Shown here: positions 1 to 13,539 of the stretch, piece by piece
How positions within the stretch are numbered: the stretch's first letter is position 1
How the letters are laid out: each line of letters opens with the position of its first letter
From: Rhizophagus clarus
Lineage: Eukaryota > Glomeromycota > Glomeromycetes > Glomerales > Glomeraceae
Length of the DNA: 64,000 nt
Assembly (NCBI GenBank): GCA_015698045.1
Contig: BLAL01000028.1
Coordinates: forward strand, 434,001-498,000
Reading direction: 5' to 3'
Translations under genes and position numbers: made by a program
The notes under the pieces: generated by a model
The model's input: only the letters and a program-made list of their open reading frames with translations
The model's database searches: none
What the model was told of the DNA's origin: nothing

Positions 1-263
1 ATTGGTTTGTAATTGATTCAACAACTAAATATAATATTATAGTTTAATTTAGAATATACTTTAAAACTCAAAGGGGCTACTTTTACTTTTTAAGCATAAA
101 TTAATTACCAACTGGGTGTAAAGGTATATCGTCAAGAGTATTATTATTTATTTCAGTTTTGATTTTATCAGATAATTTCACCTAATAATAATATGATTCA
201 TAAATTAGTTATATTTACAAAAAAATAAATTAATTACTATTTTTATAAAGAGCATATAATTAG

Positions 264-2225
264 TTAAACAAAAACCTCAAAGCCTGGATATATATTGAAG
301 TCTTCTTGTTCTTCTTGACTTTTTTTGACTTCAAATTCATAACATGTATCATCATCGTCATCCGAATCATCATCGGAATTGTCCATATTCCAATCAAAAC
401 TTTCCAGATCTTTATCGCTCATGAGACAAAGCTGATGATCAGTAAGCTTCGTCAAATATCTATAACGTTTGAATAGCGTCAATTATTACATATCAATTAG
501 ATTTCAGACTTCGAATAAAATAGGTATAATTACCTATGTAGGTTTGCCATATTCTTTTTACGTTGCGAAGGAGCATTTTCCTCGTAACATCCTATTTCAG
601 GCCAATGAACAATTAAACCAAGTTCTGAGTTAACCAATAACAAGTATAGGCCGGGACGTAAGAAGGATTTGTCCGTGGAAGATTGTGAATTGATAAGCAA
701 GTCATATCTAACATAACAAATTAATAATTATTATTTTTTTTTTTTTTATTAAAAAAGAGAATTTACGTACATTTCTTTGTTTATTATTTTTTTACTTAAT
801 ATAAGTTTTGCTATTAAAGTATGATTTCCATAACATCCAATAAGGCGAAAAGAAATCGAATTCAACTTTGTAAAATTAATGTCAGAAATAGACTTGAAAC
901 TTAACGGGACTATATCATTGCATAGCCCCTTCAAAGAATCTTTAGAAATAATTATTTTATCCACTAAATGAAGTAATAAAATACATTATAGAGAGAATTC
1001 ATTTTTTAGTTTATTCAAACTTTAAAATTCACAGACAAATGTAAGGAACTTACCAAGTCCATTTGAACCATCGTCTTTACATAAGTCTAATAAACGATAT
1101 AATCCTGGAATATATTCGGCCAAGTCTTTACTGTATTCATTTTGAGTTCCTAAATTGTACTTTTTACTTTTAAGAGCTTTACGGATATTTTCCCTGAAAT
1201 CAAATTCTTTATCAACATCATTTCCACCGCTTTCTCCCATCATTGAACTGTTACTATTTGATCTTTTTGGCAAAGCGTTCCGAGTCGATGTCGATCCATT
1301 TACAAAATCGAAACTAGCTGATTTTTCTTCAGACGACACACCTTTGGAAACATTTTGATAACTTTGTGAATTATCAATTGAAAAAAGATTCATATTCATA
1401 ATTTGACTTAAATCTTGGATTGGATCCGAAGACTCGAAAGTACGTTGTCCTTCCGATCTTTGTGTACCAAAACCAATTGGTTTTTCTTCTTGGGACTCAT
1501 CAAACGAAGATTTACTAACTCGAGATTTGGATGCATTTTCAAAGTATTGTTGACCAAATTGAGAATTGACACCCGAAAAAGGATTCATACTCATGATCCG
1601 ACTTAAATCTGGGGAAGTTAAATTCTCTTCATTCTGGATTGGATTCAAAGGCATGAATTTTTGTCCTTCCGATCCTTGTGAGTTATTATCACTGAAAGGA
1701 TTCATACTCATGATTTGACTTAAATTATGCTGAGGTGATTCAATTGGTGATTGTTGGTTTACAGTATCATCAATTATCAATTTCTGAGATGAATTTCCAC
1801 CTTGCACATTTGAAGAGCTATCATTATTCGAGTGTTGTAAGTTTACAACATTATTATTCATAGGTTGAGACGAAGAAAGTTCGGATTCGTTTGAATCATT
1901 TTCATCTTTCACAATCGAAGGATTGTTGGTTATTTGCTGTTGCGTCGAAGTAGGATTAACAAGAACAGTAGAATCACTTATATCCTCTTGATACGCTAAA
2001 AATGAAAATAAGGAAGACACAAACATACATCATTAGTTACAATATTTATAGTATACCTAATATTCACAGTTTACATATATTCTGAATTATTTAATATGTT
2101 TTTTTAACAACTTCCATAATGAACAATAATCATGATATCTTATATTTTAAGTATAACATATATACTTTTAGCAGAAAAGGTTTATTAAACTTACCAACAT
2201 TATCGGGAAGACCAGGAATGTGCAT
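264..2225 (-). CDS. Rhizophagus-type protein of unknown function, five exons, 511 aa
   Basis: Five exons on the minus strand: 2225-2195, 1995-1054, 963-771, 707-534 and 459-264. Every junction is GT-AG and the frame closes at 1536 nt. The protein starts MHIPGLPDNVAYQED. Residues 20-280 are Ser/Asn/Gln-rich and disordered. They hold three near-identical blocks (about 102-118, 141-156, 206-222) of the form LSxIMxMNxFS, two of which contain an NPF tripeptide. The last 180 residues are folded-looking, with LCKDDGSNGLVDKIII, IGCYGNH, LRPGLYLLLVN, HWPEIGCYEENAPSQRKKN and HRYLTKLTDHQLCLMSDKDLESFDW, then an acidic tail. I recall this C-terminal block as a repeated family in Rhizophagus proteomes with no known function. 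NPF motifs are known ligands of EH domains, so an endocytic link is possible but is inference. The donors (GTAAGT, GTACGT) are strong. The exon model is confident; the function is unknown. Confidence 0.85.
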
Positions 2226-4947
2226 GGCGAAAAATTTTAAACCGACTTATAATAATGACGGTTAAAAAAATTTGGTAAAGGGATTAATCTTTGTCTTTAT
2301 ATCGATTTTTGTTTTATCACCGGTCTCCTGAATCTTAATCGATAACACCGAAATTGTTTCCCTAAAAGGAATCCGAAAGGAGTTTAGATGTTTCAAATGA
2401 ATTAATATAACTAAGAGTGAAAAAATTAATATCGGTGCACCTGTAGAATTGCTCCATTTGGAGAACTGGAATATGTAAATGACTTGTTTATCTTTCAAAA
2501 AATTTTACTATTGTTCGGAATGACCTAAAATATACAAATAACCATTAAAGACGGTTAATTCATCGATTATTATCAATCATCTAATAAACTAAAATAGATA
2601 AGAACGAAGCTAAAAAAATTTCTATTCCATTTAATAACCATTAATTCATCGATTATTCCATTCTAATAAACTAAATTGTAATTGTATTACCATCATTGTA
2701 GCACCGTAATTGTTTCCAGATATAGAAATTGCTTCTAAACTTTTGTTCTTTGTTTTTATAATAATAATAATTGCACAGTAAATTATAGATAAAGTTTACT
2801 GATAAGGGTTCAAAGAAAATTGATAATGATATCAGTGTTTATATTTAGTGATTGTACTAATAAACAAAGAGTAATATCGTTTTATGCCGGGTATTTAAAA
2901 AATTTTAGGGTGATTTTAATTTGGATAGGCGAATTTACGAAAATCTGGCTTAGATATAAATGCAATGAATAGAACGTTGACTACGATTTAATCGTGTTCG
3001 AGCATAATCATACTAATTCTGTTTACTGTCAATAATACTTAATTAAACCCAGTTTAATCAAAAAAAAATGCTGTTAACAAATGTCGAAATTCAACTTTTT
3101 TGTAGAACGCAAAAATGAACAGGTTACACAATACTTAACCGGATCGACCTATTTTCTCATAAATTTGGTGTTATTGCAGATACATTCGACAATCCCATAT
3201 TAAATATGTTAAACTAACTGATTCATTCATTTAGCTTCAAGGCAGGCCAAGCCGTTACATCAATGTTGTATTCTGCGAATCAACCTGCCCTAACCAATGA
3301 AGATTCATCCATAGCTAATTCATGAATAGATGGGGAAATTTTTCCGTGAGAATTAATCGTTCAGCTATAAATATGAAAATAGTTGGAATTCTTGTAAAAT
3401 ACGGAATAAATTTAAAAGTTATAGAAGAGCAATGAGAGACGTTATGAAAATTAATTTTTAGACAATCTTTGAAAATGAAAATTAGAACGCGAAAAATGAG
3501 GTATCATAACGACGTACGAAGGTAATTTTACGTGAAAGACTATAAAGATTTGAAATAAATACAGCTACATGAAATTCCTTCCTTTTCAACTTAAAAAGAA
3601 AAGATATTGAAAATAATACAATCGAAATACTAGATACTTTAATCGAAAAAAGGGTATGTATTATGTTAATTATCAAATAAATCGGTAAACCCAATAGAAA
3701 AAGTTGCAGCAACAGGGGAAATATTTAAATATTAGTATATTATACTTATTAACTTCTATTTATGTCATAGATACTTTACAATCTCTAATTAGCCAATTGC
3801 TAAAATTAAATTATTCGGACGACATTTAATTTTAATTTTATTTTTAAATTTTATTCTCCAGAAACTTCATATGTACCGTTTGTCGAAACTATATTCAAAT
3901 CTCAAACATACAGTATTTGGCTCCCAAGTTTACTTTTTATTTCGTCTGCGTTGAAAGAAACACTTTATCAATATATAGTATGTATGATCAAAATCATACG
4001 TACAAAGCAACTTTAAGGGTCATAATATGATAAAAACAAAGGATCCTTAATTATGTTTTTTTTACATTAAGAATTTTGGAAACGGAGATTATAATCCTTG
4101 TTTAAAAAATATTTCTGATAATAAAAACTCACTAAGGCTCATATTTGTATTGAGTTTGGAAAACCTGCAAGTAAAGGTTAATAAATATATTTTCGTCTCT
4201 CTAATTTTTTGTTTTCATAATAATTGAAATGCTAACAATTAAGCAATCTTTGGAATTCTACTTATTTCTATGACAATTTCATCTTATGAAACTTTACATA
4301 ATGACATTAAACATGATTCAATATTGATTCCAACAACGGTGTCACTTGGGCAAGTTAAGTTTAAATTCGTAACATCGAATAGTAACTATAATGAATCACT
4401 CAAAGAAGATGGGCGAAAGACATAAAGAAATTGAAATAATTTCTGAAGAACGATTGAAACTAGTTGGCAACACTTCTTGTGGAATCATGGTTAGATTTTC
4501 GTGTTGAACCAAATTAATTTTTGAAAATATTCAATCGATAGTTGTATCGATAATGAACAAAACAAATTTCTTATTTTACATATATAATTTTAGGGGTATT
4601 TTAAGTGAAATCTAATATAGTACAAACCTTAAAGAATACGTAACTATGCATTAGATAGGTTTAAAATTTTTCGACGTTTGTGATTAAGAAAAAAGAGATA
4701 ACAAATTATCATACAATGTTAGTATCGAAAAAATAACACTTCATTATCTATGATATTTCCATAAATTCCGGATAGTCGATGTGAATAGAACGTTCTTTGT
4801 CCCATTTTCTTGCTAATTCGCGAGATCGAGTAAAGTTTTGTCGTAAAATTTTTGATAACAATGAATAAATAAAAGTTCCATATAATGTATTATCAGATTC
4901 CTATTAAAACCCATCCGCCGAACTCGGCCAGAAGACTTAAACGAAAG

Positions 4948-5098
4948 AATAACCCATAAGGTCACTTTGCGCTTTGATAGAGCCAGTGTCAGATCGGCTA
5001 GAAGCCCCGAAAATCAGACAATCCAGAAGGTCACCTGCACTCTAACAATGCCTGAACGGTAGACAACCCAGAAGATCATCTGCGCTCAAACACGAACC
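4948..5098. repeat. Three degenerate ~50-bp direct repeats in a GC-richer patch
   Basis: Three copies, near 4948-4984, 5014-5055 and 5060-5098, share a core like AGACAACCCAGAAGGTCA followed by TTTGCGCT, CTGCACTC or CTGCGCTC. The patch is visibly richer in G+C than the flanks. No open frame spans it. It may be a relic of an LTR or other element; nothing identifies it. Confidence 0.5.
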
Positions 5099-5676
5099 TT
5101 GAATAATAAGGATCTCGCCACTCATTTCCAACAAAAGTTCTTATTCACTTCCCTTAATTAATTATTCAGTGTATCTTTGTGTCTACGACTCTGCGGCCTT
5201 TCTCGTTATCAGGATCACATCGAGTCTTGAGATATAGCAATTAATCTTTCGCTCAAACGGTTCAATATAAACTCGTTTAGGAAATTTATTCGGAAGCTCT
5301 GGGTTCAAAAAATGGTTTACTATGGATTTCTTTTTATATCTATAGTCATAATTTACAAATAAAAGCCATACTTGACTCTTCAACCATATGGTATCAATAC
5401 GCAGATTCACGAGCAGTAAGAGAGCAAGAATTCCGCCCCACTTCTACTAATTAAACAGTTCCAACACGTCTGACGTCACCATTCAACACGCGCACAGTGA
5501 CGACTAGTAAACAAATAAAATCTATTTAGAAGCGAGCGGAAATTCGGCTGATTTAAAGTAGTGTTCTCAGAAGACGCTTCTATTTTTCCTTGCTTACAAT
5601 TTGTAACGCAATATAAACATTTTAAGAAAAACGTATTTTCAGATATATAAGTAATCAGAGATAGCGAGATAAATAA

Positions 5677-5746
5677 GTAATAGTAATTTCACGGAGTCAC
5701 TGTGGAATATCAGAAAATCATTGATATCCCGTGAAATAACTATTAC
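5677..5746. repeat. 18-bp inverted repeat, ~34-bp loop
   Basis: The left arm GTAATAGTAATTTCACGG (5677-5694) pairs with 5729-5746 with a single mismatch. The 70-bp unit could fold as a hairpin or be a tiny foldback element. No flanking duplication was found. Confidence 0.6.
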
Positions 5747-7698
5747 ATATCACGGTTTACTTTTGATTAATAAAAATAATAAAAATAGACTTTTTATTCC
5801 AACATTTGATAAACTTTTTATCCATCTTTTTAAATAAACACCACCCGTGGGAATATCAAGAAATAAAATCACTAAATGTGAGTCCCAGTGTGACAACCAA
5901 ATCCGGTGATAATCATGTGACCTACGAGACTGTCGAAAAAAAAACATTTTAAACGAAAAATAAAGTTCTTGTATTTTTCACAAAATATTACACGAAAGGA
6001 AACCGGACGGCTAAATAAAATGAAAATAAAGCATGAAAATATGCCTGCCCCTTAATTAAATCAAAAACTCACTTGAAACGCAATTTCTTCAAGAGATGAA
6101 TAATCGGATGATGAATTTCCGAATGAATATGGATGGTTTGAGCCTCATTAATTTTCTGATTCAGTTTCAGTCTCTGATAATTGCATAACGTTAAATCGTA
6201 AAGCATCTATCAAAAACACTGATTGAGGTAAATTTGAGACGAAATTCTACCAAAATTATAATGATAAGCTTCTTTTATAGTATGCTACATTGTTTAGAAA
6301 TTCTATTTTTCAACGAAACCTTTTTTTCATTTTCCCTTCTTTTTTTTTTTATTTTCCTTGTACTGTACTTTCATTTGAAAAATTCTTTACCGAACCGGTT
6401 TCAAACGTTTCGATTCTTTCTTTTTTTAAGCGGTTTTTTTGGTCCCTCTGAACGCGGTTTTATCATAACAAACAATTTTTAAAGCAGTTTATTTATTTTT
6501 TTTTTTTAGGCAGCTAGGAATTTTGGGTCTATGGACGCGCAGAATTTCGTTTAGGTTTTCTTTAAAGCTTCGCATTTTTCTTTCTTTTATACATCCCAAC
6601 AGTATAATTAAATTCAGCATAAACTTTACTTATGCCATAAAAGGGGACGTAAAGTTAATAAAAGAAGAGGATACTTAATAGCTTCTTGAAAATTGAAATA
6701 TGGATTTTCATACGACTAATGCAGATTACTTTCTGTTTCTTCACTGCAAGAAATTTCATTATTACTGGTTATGGAATATAATATAAATTGAACTATTATA
6801 ATTCTGACTTCAACTTAATCATTGTACAATATGTATAATATTGTTTAAAATAGGTTAAATCAATCGTTGTAAAATATAATTATAAGTAGTATTCTTGGAA
6901 GAAATCACATTAACGAATTATCTTTTATATTTTCTAAAATAAAAAAAAGATTTACAGAATTTAACCAGATTATCATAAATTGGCAGATATATTGCCACAT
7001 GGTTTACGACTTATAATTCTTTTAATTTTCCTTCCAATTCATGTGATGAATCTTGATGCAGGTGAATATTAACAAGAAATATTATCAGAAGATTATTTAT
7101 TCTACGAATGAGAACACTTTACTTCTAATACGCATTGCATTGTCAAACATTTTTTTTTAAAAATATTAAAAGCAGCAGATGTACAGTATGTAACGGCACA
7201 TGTGAATTGATAAAACAATTCAAGAGTTTTTTTCATACCATCCAGAATTTATATTATTAAATCTTATTTATTTAATTCATCGATCAGTTAAGATCTTGCA
7301 GCATCTTTTGAAACCAAAGATTTTATTCCATGTGATACAAAAGATTGCAAGAGGGTAATAAATGATGAATGATAAAGCAATTGTGTTTGTTATAATTGTG
7401 AATGATCGAATGACTCTTTCTTTCTAAAACTTGAGTTACTATCATCGCATTAGACTTACGAAAATTTATCTCTTTGACTCGTATGAAAAGAATCCAATAT
7501 AAATTCAGGATTCAGGAAGTAGGAATTTTTAAATTAGGATGATTTGCGTGATAGAAAGAAGTTTTTAAACATTTTTACATTTAAAAAAATATTCATTTAC
7601 ATTTAACAACGATTGACACGATTGGTCAATTATAGTGCTTAAATTGTCACGCACCGTAAATACATTAGTAAGAAGCTACATGAGGTGACAGTTACATG

Positions 7699-7895
7699 GA
7701 TCATCTTACCACACCACCCTCGGCTATATGTTTTGGGTAGTACAGGTGACATCCGAGGGGCTGTGACAAATAGAGATCAGACTAGTCAAAAAAAACTGTC
7801 GCTGAGATAAATATAAACAACGCGAACGCGGACGTCACGTGATCGGTGACGGTTAGACATCACATCTCTCCGAGGGTGGTGTGGTAAGATAATTC
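7699..7895. mobile_element. Mutator-like MITE, ~197 bp, with 10-bp target duplication
   Basis: A perfect 21-bp inverted repeat (7703-7723 with 7870-7890, core ATCTTACCACACCACCCTCG) extends imperfectly outward to GA at both tips. The element is bracketed by the identical 10-mer CAGTTACATG at 7689-7698 and 7896-7905. A 9-11 bp duplication is the hallmark of Mutator-like elements. There is no coding capacity. The interior carries GTCACGTGATC and is GC-richer than the host DNA. It lies 111 bp upstream of the kinase start codon, so it may sit inside that promoter. Confidence 0.75.
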
Positions 7896-8005
7896 CAGTT
7901 ACATGTGATCAGTTGTGGCACAAGTAAATCCTATATAAAACAATTTTCAATATGGTTACACTATACGATATATTTTAAGGGTGTCTCGAAATTTTTGAAT
8001 TAATA

Positions 8006-10183
<2,178 letters not shown>

Positions 10184-10365
10184 CAAAATCGAGAAAGCAT
10201 TAAAAAAAAATATATATATATACCATCACAATTACCATACATAAATGTAAAATAAATTATCATTATGTAGATAGTCATTCTATTTAATCGGTCATTTGAT
10301 AAACTTGATTATCAACTAATAGATAAATCTCGGAAAAATCATTAATTTATCCTTCATAAATAAAA

Positions 10366-12032
10366 ATGTTATTTAGCGCTTTAGTTTTACGTTCTAGCCG
10401 TTTACTGACGAAGAATAGTATAATTATCTATCATAAAGTGTATCATTGGAATAAAAGAGCATACTCGACTGGTATGAAGACTAGACGTATATGTTCTTTT
10501 AAATATTTTAAAACCTTTGGTTTCAATGATTTATGTAATACTAGAAAATACAACGAATGGTCGTAGAAACAACCTTTACAGGCGCTCTTCTCCAAAGTAT
10601 ATAAGCTCTTAAAATACCTTCTTCTAAATAAAAAAATTAATCATTTTATTTTGAATTAGATTACAAAAAGACTTTGATTATTTATATGGTCTTACAGTTG
10701 TATTACTCGCACTTGAACAAAAACGAAGAAAATTTCATCGACTATTTGTTCAAGAAAAATTTCTTTTTCATAAAAAAGAAAGGTAAAATTTGCATTTATC
10801 AATTATTTTATTATATAAACTTAAATTTAATTTAAATTTAGTCGAATCATCCCTGAAAAGATTCTATCATTAGCAAATGAAGCAAATATTCCAATCGTGA
10901 AAACGACAAAAGATGAATTAAGTAAATTATTAAAGGATAACAGGCCACATCAGGTAAGATTGTGAAATTAATTCTTTTCTGTTAGCTTCGACGTTCACTA
11001 AATATAGAGTTCAAATCTTTTTAGGGTATAATTTTAAAAGCTTCAAAACTTGAACCTATAAAAATTGCATATCTTGGGAAACAATCTGATAAAATGTATT
11101 AGAATAATTTGTAAACTTTAATGAAAGACTTTATGTGTTAAATTATTGATTACTTACAAAAAAAACGTACGTTAGGTATCAAGTTGTTAAACCATCTACA
11201 TCCCCTCTTAATGTTTCGTTAAATGGAACTCAACCTTTTTGGCTTGCACTTGATCAAGTTGTTGATCCACAAGTTAGGTTATTTCAAATGTATAAAACAT
11301 AATTAATTATTTATTTATTAACTGTTGTTTAAAGACTTACATCAGAATATTTAATATGTAGAATTTAGGCGCTATTATTAGGTATTAAAATTTTTTTTTT
11401 TCTTTATGAAAATAAAATATTAACTCATTTTTATTATAAAGATCAGCATATTTTTTTGGTGTTAATGGGCTTGTTTTGTGTTCAAAGAATAGGTTAGAAT
11501 CAAATTATTTATCTTTGGTTAAACTTAATATATATATTTAATTATATCCAATTTTATAGTGCACCATTATCTGCTGTTACATCTAAAGCAAGCTCTGGTG
11601 CTTTAGAAATTATGGAAGTTTATGATGTTGATAATTTAACAAATTTTTTAAATTGTTCATCACAAAACAATTGGATTATATATGGTGCAGTATCAAATTA
11701 TGAAAGTAGAAATAATTCTAATAAGAGCTCTATATCTATTAATAAATTGAATAATTCTTTATTAAAACATCCTGCAATTTTGGTTATTGGAAGTGAAGGT
11801 AAAGATTAAAACTAAGGATTATTTTTTAATACTATTATTTATTATAAGTACAATATATATTTATATAAAAATTTTTTTAGGAACAGGTCTTCGTCCAAAT
11901 ATTTTAAATACCTGTCATCATCTTTTACATATATTATCACCAAATATAAATAAGTCTAAATATATAGATTCATTAAATGTAAATGCTGCTACTGCAGTAT
12001 TATTGCAAGGATTTTATAATAATAAAATTTAA
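10366..12032 (+). CDS. MRM1: Mitochondrial rRNA 2'-O-ribose methyltransferase (SpoU/TrmH family, MRM1-like)
   Basis: Nine exons: 10366-10562 (3' end uncertain), 10660-10782, 10842-10953, 11025-11095, 11176-11272, 11362-11381, 11442-11492, 11560-11798, 11881-12032; about 353 aa. The family transfers methyl from SAM to a ribose 2'-OH. Yeast Mrm1 does so at one guanosine of mitochondrial large-subunit rRNA. After a basic, Ser/Tyr-rich N-terminus fitting a mitochondrial presequence come a substrate-binding region (DYLYGLTVVLLALEQKRR) and the three SpoU motifs: NLGAIIRSAYFFG (about 201-213), VIGSEGTGLRP (about 301) and SLNVNAATAVLL near the C-terminus. These form the knotted SAM-binding fold. Exon 6 is only 20 nt and encodes the heart of motif 1. 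The exon-1 donor is the weak point: GTAGAA at 10563 is the only late phase-2 donor and gives KYNEWSLQKDFDY; an earlier site (10440) would drop the presequence-like part. Confidence 0.9.
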
Positions 12033-12044
12033 TATATATATAAT

Positions 12045-12245
12045 TAGTGATGGGATTTTTTAATTTTTAACTTAACTATTTTTAATTTTTTAACTTAATA
12101 AGTACTTATTAAGTCAATAATTTAAATTAACATAGGACTTTTAGTTTTTAAGTTAATAATTAATCTTAATAATTAACTTAATAAGTACTTATTAAGTACT
12201 TATTAATTAAAAAAGATTTGAAATAATTTTTAAGTCCCATTACTA
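12045..12245. mobile_element. hAT-type MITE, 201 bp, in the 3' flank of the methyltransferase gene
   Basis: Termini TAGTGATGGGA and (reverse complement of the right end) TAGTAATGGGA are flanked by a perfect 8-bp duplication TATATAAT at 12037-12044 and 12246-12253. An 8-bp TSD is characteristic of hAT elements. The interior repeats AATAAGTACTTATTAAG and can fold back. It starts 12 bp after the upstream stop codon, so the transcript's 3' end is probably within or beyond it. Confidence 0.7.
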
Positions 12246-12253
12246 TATATAAT

Positions 12254-13539
12254 AATTAATTTACAGTTAAATTTACCAGATAATAAAATTTATCATAATT
12301 TCTATAATATTTAAATTTAAAAATATTTTATAGTAAAATGATAAATTTCATCTAAATTATATAATACATTATACATAATTATTGTTTTACTTTAAAAAAA
12401 ATTAAAAAAAAATGTTTTTACCATTTTACTTTTTTTTTTTAATTTTTTTTTTTTTTTTATTAAAAAATTTTTTAATAAAATATTTTCTAATAAAATATTT
12501 TCTAATATTCTAATTTTATTATTTTTTTAATTAATTTTTTGATAATATATTTTTTGCAAAAATGAAAAATGAAAATGGAAAATACAAATATAAGAAGAAA
12601 TAGATGAAGAATAAAAAGAATAAAGAAAATTATTAAAAAGAGAAAAAGAAAGCTTTTTTTTTTTTTTTAGGTAGTTATTTCAGTCTTTCTAAATGCAATA
12701 ATTTGGCAAGTTTTTTAATTTTTTTCTTTGATTATTTTATTTTAATAAGTAAATTGTAATAATTATAGATTTGTTAATTTTTTTAATAATTTTATTCTTA
12801 ATAATTATATATATAAAAAAAAATGTAAAAAATTATAATAATAAATTATTTTCTAATTTTGACTAAAAAAAAAAAAATTATTTTCTAATATTTTAATTTT
12901 TTTTATTAAACAAGTGAGTTTTTAATGTATAAGAATTTTAATAAAAATATGAAATGTATCTCTTAAATAAAATAAAAGTAAAATATTAATAAATATTTCA
13001 GTAAAATCAATTTAAAAAAAAAAATTTTTGTTAAATCCATATCTAATATAGATCAGAACTTAACGAGAGAAATTTAATAATTGCGGTTTACACAAATCAT
13101 TACTAAAATTGGATAATACACCATTTTTATTGAATTGATATGTCATTTATGTAATATATAACAAAAATGCTAAATATAGTAATAAATAATGTATATCTTA
13201 GCCAAGCCATTTGCAAAGTTTGACATCGTTAGAATTCAAAATTGTTGACTTTACTTTGGAAGAATACGGTATTCTAACCCTATATATATTTATAGCTAAT
13301 TCAAATATTTTCAAACAATTTTAATCATAATTAAATTGTATTTAGCATTTATTTGAATAAATAAAACTGAAAAAATTTTTTTAATGTGTTTTTAGGTTTA
13401 TATTATTGTAATTTTTTTTATTTTATTCTTTAAAATAATAAAAATATACAGTTTATTGTAAGAAGTTTCTCTTATGAATCTTTTATTATATTTTTCGTAG
13501 GCTGTTCTTTAAAAGCTTGTGTATAAGTTAAAATTCAGT
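12254..13539. other. AT-rich stretch without recognisable genes
   Basis: Long A/T homopolymer runs and no sustained open frame on either strand. No structured RNA or element end that I can support. Confidence 0.6.

Larger units (their letters stand above)
2226..7698. other. Long intergenic stretch, no gene found
   Basis: The divergent gap between the minus-strand gene ending its 5' side at 2225 and the kinase gene at 8006. Only short unrelated open frames occur, with no codon pattern or motif I recognise. A partial direct repeat containing 'aattcatcgattatt' occurs near 2560 and 2640. The 4900-5560 part is less AT-rich than its surroundings and carries a degenerate triplicate (listed separately). 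Promoters for both flanking genes must lie here, but I cannot place them. Confidence 0.6.

Noticed and set aside
2226-8005. Short open frames (for example 3482-3712, 5183-5410, 6234-6482)
   Set aside because: No motif, no splice-compatible neighbours, amino-acid composition follows AT content.
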